Shown: positions 51,471-60,398, numbered from the stretch's first letter. The stretch: DNA of 64,000 nucleotides from Nonomuraea montanisoli (GCF_013363975.1 NZ_JABWGN010000011.1:309588-373587); one strand, 5' to 3'. Numbers and translations: made by a program. The notes: generated from the sequence alone by a model not told the origin.

Positions 51471-52336
51471 TGCTCGCCCCGGAGATCCTGGTCGTGCCCA
51501 GCGCCTACGACGCCCTGAGCGCCAAGGTGATCGAGCAGGCCGGTTTCCCCGCCGTCCACATGACCGGCTCGGGCACCTCCGCCTCCATGCTGGGCATGCC
51601 CGACCTCGGGTTCACCACCATCACCGAGATGGCGTGGAACGCAAAGAACATCTGCCTGGCGGTCGACCTGCCGGTGATCATGGACATCGACGCCGGCTAC
51701 GGCAACGCGATGAACACCTGGCGGTGCGTGCGGGAGTTCGAGCGGGCCGGCATCGTCGGCGGACACCTGGAGGACCAGGTCGTGCCGAAGCGCTGCGGCC
51801 ACCTGGAGGGCAAGCGGCTCATCTCCACCCGCGAGATGGTCGGCAAGATCGAGGCGGCCGTCGAGGCGCGCACCGACCCCGACTGGGTGCTCATCGCGCG
51901 CACCGACGCCCGCGAGAAGCTCGGCCTGGACGAGGCGATCCGCAGGTCCAAGGAGTACGTCCAGGCCGGCGCGGACTGCATCTTCCTGGAGGCCATGCTC
52001 AACGCCGACGAGATGAAGCGGGTCCGGGACGAGATCGACGCGCCGCTGCTGGCCAACATGGTCGAGGGCGGCAAGACCCCGTGGATGACCACCCAGGAGC
52101 TGGAGGCCCTCGGCTACAACCTGGCCATCTACCCGCTGTCCGGCTGGTACGCCGCCACCGCGATCCTGCGCAAGGTCTTCGCCGCGCTCCGCGACGAGGG
52201 CACCACCCAGGACTTCTGGAAGCGGGCCGACCTCCAGATGACCTTCGACGAGCTGTTCGAGGTGTTCGGCTACTCCAAGATCTCCGAGCTGGAGGCGCGC
52301 TTCGTGGTCAAGGAGGACGACGGCCGTGTTTCGTGA
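51440..52336 (+). CDS. bcpA: Carboxyphosphonoenolpyruvate phosphonomutase
   Basis: Rearranges and decarboxylates carboxyphosphonoenolpyruvate to phosphinopyruvate, forming the second C-P bond. 298 residues, isocitrate-lyase/PEP-mutase superfamily. [12 protein letters not shown] (Mg2+ site, 81-92), [17 protein letters not shown] (111-127) with the KxCGH catalytic loop in place of PepM's EDKxxxxxNS, IFLEAML and MVEGGKTPW. Very close to the bialaphos-producer enzyme through most of its length, by memory. ATG 51440 follows AAGGAG. This gene separates the cluster from ordinary phosphonate clusters. Confidence 0.95.
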   Translation: MSRAKQFKDLMLAPEILVVPSAYDALSAKVIEQAGFPAVHMTGSGTSASMLGMPDLGFTTITEMAWNAKNICLAVDLPVIMDIDAGYGNAMNTWRCVREFERAGIVGGHLEDQVVPKRCGHLEGKRLISTREMVGKIEAAVEARTDPDWVLIARTDAREKLGLDEAIRRSKEYVQAGADCIFLEAMLNADEMKRVRDEIDAPLLANMVEGGKTPWMTTQELEALGYNLAIYPLSGWYAATAILRKVFAALRDEGTTQDFWKRADLQMTFDELFEVFGYSKISELEARFVVKEDDGRVS

Positions 52337-53714
52337 CGGCGCCCTCCAGCCCGCGGACCGGCGGATCGCGGTGCGCAGCCCCTGGGACGGCGAGACGGTC
52401 GGCACCGTGCCCGCCGACACGCCCCGGGAGCTCGACGAGGCGATCCGCCGCGTCCGGGCGGCCTGGCGGCCGATGCCGCCCAGGGAGCGGTCGGCGGTGC
52501 TGCGCCGCGCCGCCGCGCTGCTCACGGACCGGGCCGCCGAGACGGCCACGCTGATCGCCCGCGAGTCGGGCGTGTGCGTCGCCGAGACCGGCAAGGAGGT
52601 CGAGCGGGCCGCCGCCAACCTCACCGTGGCCGCGGAGGAGGCGGAGCGGCTGCGCGGGGAGAGCATCCCGCTGCCCGCGCAGGACCGGCTGGCGGTGACC
52701 GTGCTCGAACCCGCCGGGATCGTCGCGGCGCTCACCCCGTTCAACCGGCCGCTGAACCAGGTCGTCGTCAAGGTGGCGCCGGCCGTGGCGGCCGGGTGCG
52801 CGGTCGTGCTGAAGCCGTCGGAGAAGACGCCGCTGACGGCCCTGGCCTTCGCCGCCCTGCTGGTCGAGGCCGGGCTCCCGCCCGAGCTGCTGGTGGTGAC
52901 GACGGGGGCGCCGGGCGAGCTCGGCCCGGCGCTGGCCGGTCATCCCGAGGTGGACATGGTGACGTTCACCGGCTCGGTGCGCACGGGCCGGGCCGTGGCG
53001 GCGGCCGCGGCGGGCCGCAAGCTGCTGCTGGAGCTGGGCGGCAACGACCCGCTGATCGTGCTGCCGGACGCCGATCTCGACCTGGCGGCGCGGCTCGCGG
53101 CCGACGGCGCCTTCGCCACGGCCGGGCAGTCGTGCCGCGGCGTCAAGCGGGTGATCGCGGTCGGCGAGGTCGCCGACCCGCTGGTGTCGCGGCTGGTGCA
53201 GGCGGCCCGGGAGCGGCGGGCGGGCGACCCGCTCGACCCGGCGACCCAGGTGGGGCCGCTCGTGAGCGAGGAGGCGGCGGCCGAGGTCGAGCGGCGGATC
53301 CACGACGCGGTCGCCGCGGGCGCCAAGCCGCTGTGCGGCGGCGAGCGGAAGGGCGCGCTGCTCACGCCCGCGGTCCTCGACCACGTGCCGCCCGGCGCGG
53401 AGCTGGTGGCCGAGGAGACCTTCGGCCCCGTGGCCCCGGTCATCCGGGTCGGCGACGTGGACGAGGCGATCGCGGTGGCCAACGGCACCGCGTACGGGCT
53501 GCAGTCCGGCGTGGTGACCTCGGACGTGACGGCCTTCATGCGGATCGCGACGGGCCTGCGCGTCGGGGCCGTCAACCTGAACGCGGGGCCGCAGTTCGAC
53601 TCGCCGCACATCCCGTTCGGCGGCGTCAAGGCGAGCGGGCTCGGCCGGGAGGGCGTCCGCTACGCCATCAGGGAGATGAGCGTGACGAAGACCGTCACGC
53701 TCCCCCTCCCCTAG
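52326..53714 (+). CDS. phpJ: Phosphonoformaldehyde dehydrogenase (aldehyde dehydrogenase family), PhpJ
   Basis: 462 residues. Expected to oxidise phosphonoformaldehyde to phosphonoformate, the substrate of PhpF. ALDH marks: [11 protein letters not shown] with N140, [16 protein letters not shown] (NAD loop), catalytic E236 in LLELGGNDP and catalytic C270 in [39 protein letters not shown] 52326 sits after GGAGGACGACGGCC and overlaps the mutase gene by 11 bases. Last gene of the set; a strong hairpin starts 23 bases after the stop. Confidence 0.9.
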   Translation: MFRDGALQPADRRIAVRSPWDGETVGTVPADTPRELDEAIRRVRAAWRPMPPRERSAVLRRAAALLTDRAAETATLIARESGVCVAETGKEVERAAANLTVAAEEAERLRGESIPLPAQDRLAVTVLEPAGIVAALTPFNRPLNQVVVKVAPAVAAGCAVVLKPSEKTPLTALAFAALLVEAGLPPELLVVTTGAPGELGPALAGHPEVDMVTFTGSVRTGRAVAAAAAGRKLLLELGGNDPLIVLPDADLDLAARLAADGAFATAGQSCRGVKRVIAVGEVADPLVSRLVQAARERRAGDPLDPATQVGPLVSEEAAAEVERRIHDAVAAGAKPLCGGERKGALLTPAVLDHVPPGAELVAEETFGPVAPVIRVGDVDEAIAVANGTAYGLQSGVVTSDVTAFMRIATGLRVGAVNLNAGPQFDSPHIPFGGVKASGLGREGVRYAIREMSVTKTVTLPLP

Positions 53715-53737
53715 GTCCCGGTTCTGCCGGTCTCCTC

Positions 53738-53775
53738 GCCGGGCCGGCGGGTCAGCTCTGACCCGCCGGCCCGGC
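53738..53775. terminator. Bidirectional terminator after the php operon
   Basis: Perfect 18-bp arms at 53738-53755 (GCCGGGCCGGCGGGTCAG) and 53758-53775 with a 2-base loop. Serves two convergent genes and overlaps the last codons and stop of the small minus-strand gene. Confidence 0.85.
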
Positions 53776-53937
53776 CAGCTCGACGATGGCCGCCGCCGCG
53801 TCGTACGTGATCAACTGCACGCCCATGCCGCCGCACCCGCACCGGACGTAGATGACCCGTCCGAGCGAGGTCGAGTGGCCGGACAGGATCTCCTGCTCCG
53901 CCGCCGAGCCGCAGACTTCGCACGCCTTCAGGTCCAT
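53752..53937 (-). CDS. Small Cys-rich (zinc-ribbon-like) protein, 61 residues
   Basis: MDLKACEVCGSAAEQ has a CxxC and RCGCGGMGVQLI a CxC, together a plausible four-Cys zinc site. No family recognised. ATG 53937, with GAAGGTGG upstream. The stop falls in the arm of the terminator hairpin. Divergent from the CGNR gene with about 60 bp between starts. A link to the phosphinate genes is possible only by position. Confidence 0.6.
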   Translation of the reverse strand: MDLKACEVCGSAAEQEILSGHSTSLGRVIYVRCGCGGMGVQLITYDAAAAIVELAGPAGQS

Positions 53938-53998
53938 GACCCCACCTTCACAGAAGGGCGTAATGTCATTCCCGCCGTATTTAGATTACGATGGATTC

Positions 53999-54559
53999 AT
54001 GGCGAGAACCAGCCCCACCGAGGTGACCGGCTACCGCAACGACGGCGTGGGCACGGCCGTCGCGCTGGTCAACGCGGTCACGGCCGACGCCGGTGACCCC
54101 TCCCCCGAGGCCCTCGGCGCGCTGCTGGCCTCGTACAACTTCAAGGTCGACGGCCCGGTGAGCGACGACGAGGCCGAGGCCCTGCGCCGGTGGGCGCGGC
54201 GGCTGCGGCCGGTCTTCGCCGAGACCGACGAGGCGCGGGCCATCGACCTGCTCAACGGCGTGATGGCCGAGGTGCCCATGCACCCGCACATCTCCGACCA
54301 CGGCGAGGGCCCGCACCTGCACTACGGCCCGCCCGGCGCCGTGCTCGTCGACCGCATCCGGGCCAACACCGCGGTCGGGCTGGCGTTCGTGATCTGCGAG
54401 CTGGGCGCCGCCCGGCTCGGCGTCTGCCTCGACGCCGCGTGCGAGCGCGTCTACGCCGACGTCTCGCGCGGCCCGCGCCGGCGCTACTGCTCCAAGACCT
54501 GCCTCAACCGCAACACGGTCGCCGCCTACCGGGCACGCCGGGCGTCGGCCCCCGCCTGA
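53999..54559 (+). CDS. CGNR zinc-finger protein (ABATE-like N-terminal domain), putative regulator
   Basis: 186 residues. Helical N-terminal domain (ALLASYNFKV, EALRRWARRLRPVF), then the C-terminal zinc finger LGVCLDAACERVYADV through YCSKTCLNRNTVAAY, where CLNR stands in the CGNR position. Such proteins are thought to be transcription regulators. ATG 53999 lies 11 bases after a TAGATT -10-like box (53982-53987), so the leader is very short. Starts the unit containing the MFS gene. Candidate regulator of the neighbouring php genes by position only. Confidence 0.85.
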   Translation: MARTSPTEVTGYRNDGVGTAVALVNAVTADAGDPSPEALGALLASYNFKVDGPVSDDEAEALRRWARRLRPVFAETDEARAIDLLNGVMAEVPMHPHISDHGEGPHLHYGPPGAVLVDRIRANTAVGLAFVICELGAARLGVCLDAACERVYADVSRGPRRRYCSKTCLNRNTVAAYRARRASAPA

Positions 54560-54613
54560 CCAGCCGATGACGGCGTCCGCTCGGGACGCCTCGCCCCAGA
54601 AGGGACCGGTCCC

Positions 54614-55831
54614 GTGAGCCGTCCGGACGCCCGCCGCAACCTGCTCATCCTCGCGGGGACGCTGCTGCTGCTGAAGTCGACCTGGTTCTCCGCGACGGCG
54701 GTGATCCCGCAGGTGCGGCAGGAGTGGCAGCTCACGCCCGATCTCGCGGCCTGGCTCACCATCTCCGTGCAGTGGGGGTTCGTGGCGGGGGCCGTGCTGT
54801 CGGCGGTGTTCGTCGTGTCCGACGCGCTGCCGCCGATCCGGCTGATCTTCCTGAGCTCGATCGGCGCCGCCGTCGCCAACCTGGCGCTGCTGCTGACCCA
54901 CGACGCGCTCACCGGCAGCCTGGCCCGCTTCGCCACCGGGCTGTTCATCGCCGGCGTCTACCCGCCGTCGCTGAAGCTCATCTCCACCTGGTACCGCGAC
55001 GGCCGCGGGGCGGCGATGGGGCTGCTGGTCGGGGCGCTGACCGTGAGCTCCGGCGTCCCGCACCTGATCAACGGGCTCGGCGGGCTGAACTGGCGCACCG
55101 TCATCGTGGCCACCTCGGTGCTCACCCTGGCCGGCGGCCTGGTCACGCTGACCGTGGTCAAGGAGGGGCCGTACCCGTTCCCCGCCGCGGTGCTCGACCC
55201 GCGGCAGGCCCGGCGCATCCTGCGCGACCGCGGCACCCGGCTGGCCATGGTCGGCTACCTGTGCCACATGTGGGAGCTGTACGCCATGTGGACGTGGTTC
55301 CTGCTGTTCTTCTCGGCGGCGCTGCGCCTCCACGGCATGGACGGCTCGCTCCTCGGGGTCTACGTCACCTTCGCCGTCTTCGTCATCGGCGGCGTGGCCA
55401 ACTACACGGGCGGCGTGCTCGGCGACCGCTTCGGCCGCGAGCGCACCGCGATCGTCATGATGGGCGCCTCGGCCGCCTGCGCCGCGTTCATCGGGCTGCT
55501 CATGGGGGCGCCGCTCTGGCTGCTCATCCTCGTCAGCCTGGTGTGGGGGTACGCCGTCGTGGGCGACTCGGTGCAGTTCTCGGCGCTGGTCACGGAGCTG
55601 GCCGACCAGAGCTACGTGGGCACGGCGCTGACCCTGCAGATGGCGTTCGGGTTCCTGCTGACCGGGGCGACGATCTGGCTCGTCCCGGCGGCCGAGCAGG
55701 CGGTCGGCTGGCGGTGGGCGTTCGCCGTGCTCGCGGTGGGGCCGCTGGTGGGCATCCTGGCGATGCGCCGCCTGCTGCGCGTACGCGGCGAGCGCGTGCC
55801 GGCCTCAGCGGGAGCGGCCGGGACGTCCTGA
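54614..55831 (+). CDS. MFS transporter
   Basis: 405 residues with twelve predicted spans. The motif between spans 2 and 3 is weak, but the second-half equivalent GGVLGDRFGRER is clear. Related by look to nitrate/oxalate-antiporter-like MFS proteins (GLFIAGVYPPSLKLISTWY). GTG 54614 with GGGACCGG upstream. Substrate unknown. Its place 0.9 kb after phpJ makes it the best candidate in the window for export of the phosphinate product (inference). Confidence 0.87.
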   Translation: MSRPDARRNLLILAGTLLLLKSTWFSATAVIPQVRQEWQLTPDLAAWLTISVQWGFVAGAVLSAVFVVSDALPPIRLIFLSSIGAAVANLALLLTHDALTGSLARFATGLFIAGVYPPSLKLISTWYRDGRGAAMGLLVGALTVSSGVPHLINGLGGLNWRTVIVATSVLTLAGGLVTLTVVKEGPYPFPAAVLDPRQARRILRDRGTRLAMVGYLCHMWELYAMWTWFLLFFSAALRLHGMDGSLLGVYVTFAVFVIGGVANYTGGVLGDRFGRERTAIVMMGASAACAAFIGLLMGAPLWLLILVSLVWGYAVVGDSVQFSALVTELADQSYVGTALTLQMAFGFLLTGATIWLVPAAEQAVGWRWAFAVLAVGPLVGILAMRRLLRVRGERVPASAGAAGTS

Positions 55832-55900
55832 CTCGTTCAGGGCACGTTCCTGGGAGAAATCGAGGTGCCGGAACGGGCGCGCATCCTTACCGTGGGCCCC

Positions 55901-56479
55901 ATGCGCGACGACTCCCCCCTGCTGAATGTCATCGATGTGGAAGCCACCTGCTGGGACGGACAGCCACCGCCTGGTTCCGTGCACGAGATCATCGAGATCG
56001 GTCTCACCGTCGTGGACGTATCGGCACGGCGCCGCGTGTCCCGGCACCGGGTCCTGGTCCGCCCTGTCCGGTCGGCGGTGAGCAACTTCTGCACCGAACT
56101 GACCGGACTGACGCAAGCCGAGGTGGACCGGGGCGTCACCTTCGCCGAGGCTTGCCGGATCCTCGTCGAGGAACACGAGGCGGGCAGACGCCCCTGGGCG
56201 AGCTGGGGCGAGTACGACCGGCGGCAGTTCGCTCGACAGAGTCAAGCCGACGGGGTGGCCTACCCGTTCGGCCATCCGACCGGACGCACCCACACCAACG
56301 CCAAGGCTGTGTTCGCCGAGGCGTACGGGCTGCGCAAGAAACCCGGCATGCACCACGCGCTACAGATCGCCGGACTGCCGCTCGAGGGGCGCCATCACCG
56401 CGGCGAGGACGACGCGTGGAACATCGCGGCGCTCGTCCTCGACATGGTGGCCCGCGGGGCATGGCCGGTCACGGCGTGA
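55901..56479 (+). CDS. DEDDh 3'-5' exonuclease, ERI-1/KapD-like
   Basis: 192 residues. Exo I NVIDVEATCW with Asp/Glu, HEIIEIGLTVVD, FCTELTGLTQAEVD, Exo II SWGEYDRRQF, and Exo III HHRGEDDAWNIAAL with the catalytic His and Asp. Degrades RNA or DNA from the 3' end; the target is unknown. ATG 55901 starts just before the first strand; a GTG at 55865 would add twelve residues. GC and codon use are a little less extreme than in the neighbours. Convergent with an MFS gene. Confidence 0.9.
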   Translation: MRDDSPLLNVIDVEATCWDGQPPPGSVHEIIEIGLTVVDVSARRRVSRHRVLVRPVRSAVSNFCTELTGLTQAEVDRGVTFAEACRILVEEHEAGRRPWASWGEYDRRQFARQSQADGVAYPFGHPTGRTHTNAKAVFAEAYGLRKKPGMHHALQIAGLPLEGRHHRGEDDAWNIAALVLDMVARGAWPVTA

Positions 56480-56491
56480 GCGCCCGGGACG

Positions 56492-57676
56492 TCATGGCCT
56501 CGACGGGGAGCGGCCGAGTCCGCCCAGTGACGCCGCCATGAGCAGCGCGGCGATCCCCCCGCACACCATGGCCGCCGAGACGGAGACCGCGTCCACCACG
56601 ACCCCGCCGAGCAGCGCCCCGAGCGCGAAGGTGGCCTGGAACGACGAGGTGAACACCACCGTGGCCGCCTCCGGCGCGTGCGGCGCGGCCCGGGCGAACC
56701 ACGCCTGGGAGCAGACCGGCACCGCCCCGTACGCCAGCCCCCACACCACGAGCAGGGCGAACGCGCCGCCGGCCCGCGTGCCGATCAGGGGCAGCAGCAG
56801 CGTCGCGGCGGCGATCAGGCACCCGGCGGCGGCGAACGTCGCGCGCGGGGCCGCCCCGACGGTCCGGCCGGCCAGGAAGTTGCCCGCGATGCCCGCCACC
56901 CCGTACGCGAGGAGCGCGGCGCTGACGGCCGCGGGGTCGAGCCCCGTGACGTCCCGCAGGAACGGCGTCACGTAGGTGTAGGTGCCGAAGTGGGCCAGCA
57001 CGATCAGGGCCGTGGCCAGGAGCGCCACCTTCGTGTCCCGGCCGCGCAGCAGGTCGCGCAGCACCCGGGCGCTGGTGACCTGCCGGGCGGGCAGCGGCGG
57101 CACCACCACGAGCAGCGCGGCCAGGACTGCCGCCGACAGGACCGCCAGCGCCAGGAAGGCCGTCCGCCACCCCGCGACGTGGCCGATGAACGTGCCGGCC
57201 GGCACGCCGAGCACCGACCCCAGCGGCACGGCCGAGAAGATCAGCGCCGTGGCCGTGCCGACCGCCGCGGGCGGCACCAGGCGGGCGGCGAGCCCGGCCC
57301 CGATCGACCAGAACCCGCCGATCGTGAGCCCCACCAGGACCCGGGAGACCAGCATGACCTCATACGCGGTGGCGACCGCCGCGAGTACGTCGGCCACGGC
57401 GAGGATCCCCATGAGGACGCCCAGCATCACCCGGCGGTCCAGGCGCGCGGTGGCCAGGGTGACGACGGGGGCGGCGACCGCGGCGACGACGCCGGGCAGC
57501 GTCATGGTCAGGCCCGCGGTGCCGTCGGACACGTGGAAGTCCGCGCCGATGGTGGTCAGCAGGCCGATGGGCAGGATCTCGCTGGTCACGATCGCGAAGA
57601 TGCCGAGGGCGATCGAGGCGACCGCGAACCAGGCGGTGAGCGGCGGGCGCGTGCGGGGCTGGAGTGTGGTGGGCAT
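56492..57676 (-). CDS. MFS transporter, DHA1 sugar/drug efflux type
   Basis: 394 residues, twelve spans: AIVTSEILPIGLLTTIGADFHVSDG is the AraJ/PbuE-like start (given here in part as TSEILPIGLLTTIGADF), TARLDRRVMLG the loop 2-3 motif, PLGSVLGVPAGTFIG the antiporter motif C of span 5. Likely efflux of sugars, purines or drugs. ATG 57676. Divergent from the winged-helix gene with 139 bp between starts. Confidence 0.92.
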   Translation of the reverse strand: MPTTLQPRTRPPLTAWFAVASIALGIFAIVTSEILPIGLLTTIGADFHVSDGTAGLTMTLPGVVAAVAAPVVTLATARLDRRVMLGVLMGILAVADVLAAVATAYEVMLVSRVLVGLTIGGFWSIGAGLAARLVPPAAVGTATALIFSAVPLGSVLGVPAGTFIGHVAGWRTAFLALAVLSAAVLAALLVVVPPLPARQVTSARVLRDLLRGRDTKVALLATALIVLAHFGTYTYVTPFLRDVTGLDPAAVSAALLAYGVAGIAGNFLAGRTVGAAPRATFAAAGCLIAAATLLLPLIGTRAGGAFALLVVWGLAYGAVPVCSQAWFARAAPHAPEAATVVFTSSFQATFALGALLGGVVVDAVSVSAAMVCGGIAALLMAASLGGLGRSPSRP

Positions 57677-57815
57677 GGGTTTCCGTTCGAGGGCGTGGCT
57701 TGGGTGTTCTCAGCCAAGCAGGGGCGCCGGGACGGGTACCGGCGCCTTTCAGACTTCACCAACCGCCCGGCCATCGCGGAACGATCCTTTCCGCGATGCC
57801 TGTCACGCTTCAGAT

Positions 57816-58931
57816 ATGGACGACACGTTGACCGGGGCACGGGTGGACCGCCGGACGCTCAACCGGGCCGCGCTCGCGCGGCAGTCGCTGACGGCGCGCG
57901 CGGACCTGCCCGCCCTCGACATGGTCAGGCACCTCGTCGGGTTACAGGCGCAGGCCGCCGACCCGCCGTACATCGGCCTCTGGACGCGGCTGTCCGGCTT
58001 CACCCACGACGACCTGACCGGGCTCCTGAACGACAGGAGCGTCGTGCGGTCGTCGGTGCTGCGCGGCACCCAGCACATCGTCACCGCGGCCGACTTCCCC
58101 TGGCTGCGCCCGCTCATGCGGGACCCGCTGGGCCGCGCCCGGCAGGCCGCGTTCGGACGGGCCACGGCCGGCATGGACCTCGACGAGCTGGCCGCCGCCG
58201 GCCGCGACCTGCTCCGGGGCCGCACGCTCACCCGGCCCCGGCTGCGCGACCTGCTGGCCGAGCGCTGGCCGGACCGCGATCCCGAGGCGCTGGCCTGGTC
58301 GGTGCAGACGCTCGTGCCCGTGATCCACCGGCCGCCCAGCGGCACCTGGGGCAAGGGCGGGGCGACGCCGTTCACGCTGGCCGAGGAGTGGCTCGGCGTC
58401 CCGATGGCCGCCGAGCCGCGCGTGGACGACCTGGTGCTGCGCTACCTGGCGGCGTTCGGGCCGGCCGGCGTACGGGACCTCCAGATGTGGTCGGGGCTGC
58501 GCGGGCTGGAGGCCGACCTGGAACGGCTCCGGCCCCGGCTGCGGGTCTGCCGCGACGAGACGGGCAACGAGCTGTTCGACCTGCCGGAGGCCGAGCTGCC
58601 CGACCCGGGGACGCCGGTCCCGGTCCGGTTCCTTCCCGCGTTCGACAACCTCGTGGTCGCCTACGCCGACCGTACGCGGATCATGACGGACGAGCACCGC
58701 AGGCGGGTCTGCGTCGGCTCCATGGTCTTCCCCACCGTGCTCGTGGACGGGTTCGTCCGTGGCACCTGGAAGGTCGCGAAGGACCGGGACAGGGCGGTGC
58801 TGGCGGTGGAGCTGTTCGAGCCGGTGACGGACGTGGCGGCGATGGAAGAACTGGTGGAGGAGGGAGAGCGCCTCCTGGACTTCGCCGCGGCGGGCCTCGC
58901 CCACGACGTCCGCGTCACGACCGCGCAGTGA
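57816..58931 (+). CDS. Winged helix DNA-binding domain protein (HTH_42, AlkX-like)
   Basis: 371 residues. HTH_42 family: N-terminal TLNRAALARQSL, MVRHLVGLQAQAADPPYIGLW split as MVRHLVGLQAQ and PPYIGLWTRL, the RGTQHIVTAADFPWLRP block, and FLPAFDNLVVAYADR with VDGFVRGTWKV near the end. Relatives include DNA glycosylase-like proteins acting on alkylated or crosslinked DNA; the activity here is inferred from the family. ATG 57816. A weak GAGAAG/CTTCTC hairpin lies at 58968-58982 after the stop. Confidence 0.88.
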   Translation: MDDTLTGARVDRRTLNRAALARQSLTARADLPALDMVRHLVGLQAQAADPPYIGLWTRLSGFTHDDLTGLLNDRSVVRSSVLRGTQHIVTAADFPWLRPLMRDPLGRARQAAFGRATAGMDLDELAAAGRDLLRGRTLTRPRLRDLLAERWPDRDPEALAWSVQTLVPVIHRPPSGTWGKGGATPFTLAEEWLGVPMAAEPRVDDLVLRYLAAFGPAGVRDLQMWSGLRGLEADLERLRPRLRVCRDETGNELFDLPEAELPDPGTPVPVRFLPAFDNLVVAYADRTRIMTDEHRRRVCVGSMVFPTVLVDGFVRGTWKVAKDRDRAVLAVELFEPVTDVAAMEELVEEGERLLDFAAAGLAHDVRVTTAQ

Positions 58932-59040
58932 GCCGGGCGATCGACTGAAGCGTCCCACGAGTCGCCGGAGAAGATCCTTCTCACGTTCCGCCACCACCAT
59001 GCGATTGCCAGCCGGGTCTTCGCCCTGATCGGCTGCGGCT

Positions 59041-59886
59041 TCAGCGGAAGTCGTCGGCGTGGTCCGCGGCCCACTGGGCGAAGGTGCGCGCCGGGGCGCC
59101 CGTGAGCTCCTCGACCGTGGAGGTCACCAGCCCGGAACGCGGACGGGTCCCGGCGGCGGCCAGCAGCGCCTCCACCAGCGCGGGCGGGCGGCCGTCGGCG
59201 AGCATGCGGGCCCGCGCCTCCTCCACGGGCACGCTCTCGAAACGCACCGGCCGCCCGAGCGCCTCCCCGATCGCGCGTACCTGATCGGCCCGGCCGATCA
59301 CCTCGGGCCCGGTCAGCACGTACGTCGCACCCGCGTGCCCGTCCCCGACGAGGACCCGCGCCGCCACGGCCGCGACGTCACGCGGGTCCACCACCGCCGT
59401 CGGGGCGATCTCGGGACCGCGCACGACGCCCGCGGCGCGGATCTGGGCGGCCCACCCGCGCGCGTTGGACGCGATCGTGTCGGCCCGCAGCACGGCCCAC
59501 TCCAGGCCGGACCGGGCGATCAGGGCCTCCATGTCGGCGTGGAGCTGGTTGATCAGGTCCGTCTGCCGCTCGGCCTGGTCGTCCACCCCGGACGACGAGA
59601 GGTAGACGACCTTCCGGACCTGGCGTCCCAGGACGTCGAGAACGGGCGGGGCGCCCTCGGCGGTGAGGAACGGCCAGATCAGGAACACCGTGTCCACCCC
59701 GGCCAGCGCCGGCGCCAGCGTGACCGGCTCGGCCAGGTCGCCTCGCGCCGCCTCGGCGCCTTCGGGGAGCCGGGCCGTGCCTGGGTCCCGCACGAGGGTC
59801 CGCACGGAGGTTCCGGCGTCCAGGAGCCGGGCGACGACGTGGCGGCCGACGTTGCCGGTGGCGCCGATCACGAGAATCTTGCTCAT
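59041..59886 (-). CDS. NmrA-like NAD(P)-binding protein
   Basis: 281 residues. Rossmann loop KILVIGATGNVGRHVVARLL, given here as VIGATGNVGRHVV (6-18), VRTLVRDP, VDTVFLIWPF, VVYLSSSGVDD and WAVLRADTIASN, a typical NmrA/NAD(P)H:quinone oxidoreductase 2-like protein. Dehydrogenase or redox-sensing role unknown. ATG 59886; the open frame continues upstream into degenerate repeats and is not credible there. Confidence 0.9.
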   Translation of the reverse strand: MSKILVIGATGNVGRHVVARLLDAGTSVRTLVRDPGTARLPEGAEAARGDLAEPVTLAPALAGVDTVFLIWPFLTAEGAPPVLDVLGRQVRKVVYLSSSGVDDQAERQTDLINQLHADMEALIARSGLEWAVLRADTIASNARGWAAQIRAAGVVRGPEIAPTAVVDPRDVAAVAARVLVGDGHAGATYVLTGPEVIGRADQVRAIGEALGRPVRFESVPVEEARARMLADGRPPALVEALLAAAGTRPRSGLVTSTVEELTGAPARTFAQWAADHADDFR

Positions 59887-60398
59887 GCCCCAGGGCAGCC
59901 GTCCCTTGAACGCGGATATTCCGGACACGTTCCGAGCGAAGGGTCGAACCCCCGTTCCCCGGAACGGGGAATCCCCAGGACACGCAACTCCCAGGACACG
60001 GAACCGCCGTGCGCGGCCCCGCCGTGCGTGCCCCCCATACGCGGAACCCTCTGTGCGCGGCCCCCGTGCGCGGAACCCCCGAAACGCGTCGCCCCGGACG
60101 CCCGACCCCAGGACACAGAACCCCCAAGACGCAAGGCCCCCAGGAGGCGGGCCCGAAGGCGGGATCACTGGAAAGGCGGGCTCACCGAAAATGCGGCCGG
60201 AAGGTCGGGCCCACCGGAAGGTCGGGCCCACCGGAAAGTCGGGCCCACCGGAAAGTCGGGCCCACCGGAAAGTCGGGCCAGAAGGACGGAGTCACCAGAA
60301 AGGCCGGATCGCCGCCGATCACCGCCGATCACCGCGTCGCCGCTGATCACCGCCGGATCACCGCCGGATCAGCTGATCACCGCCGGATCACCGCCGGA
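59887..60398. other. 512-bp gene-free tract of degenerate short repeats
   Basis: Between the NmrA-like start and the AhpD-like stop. First part (59950-60160): degenerate units around GCGCGGAACCCCC, CCCAGGACACG and GGACACAGAACCCCC. Then 17-bp tandem copies, then GATCACCGCC repeats. Many chance ORFs run through in all frames with proline/arginine/glycine-rich peptides. It should contain the NmrA-like promoter next to 59887. Confidence 0.75.
60170..60290. repeat. 17-bp tandem repeat array
   Basis: GTCGGGCCCACCGGAAA in four uninterrupted copies from 60204, 60221, 60238 and 60255 (the first ends AAG), with degenerate copies on both sides. GGGCCC makes each unit partly palindromic. Confidence 0.9.

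Noticed and set aside
51440-52336. Second isocitrate-lyase-fold gene as a methylisocitrate lyase or duplicate PepM
   Set aside because: The catalytic loop [11 protein letters not shown] and the overall sequence fit the carboxyphosphonoenolpyruvate mutase, and the context supports it. A methylisocitrate-lyase role would make no sense inside this operon.
58932-59040. Remnant of a glyoxalase-like gene (EDPAGNRMVVAERE on the minus strand)
   Set aside because: Only one short motif-like string; the frame continues into antisense of the winged-helix gene without other family features.
60024-60231. N-terminal extension of the NmrA-like protein
   Set aside because: The extension is translated from degenerate repeats; the Rossmann motif starts right after ATG 59886.
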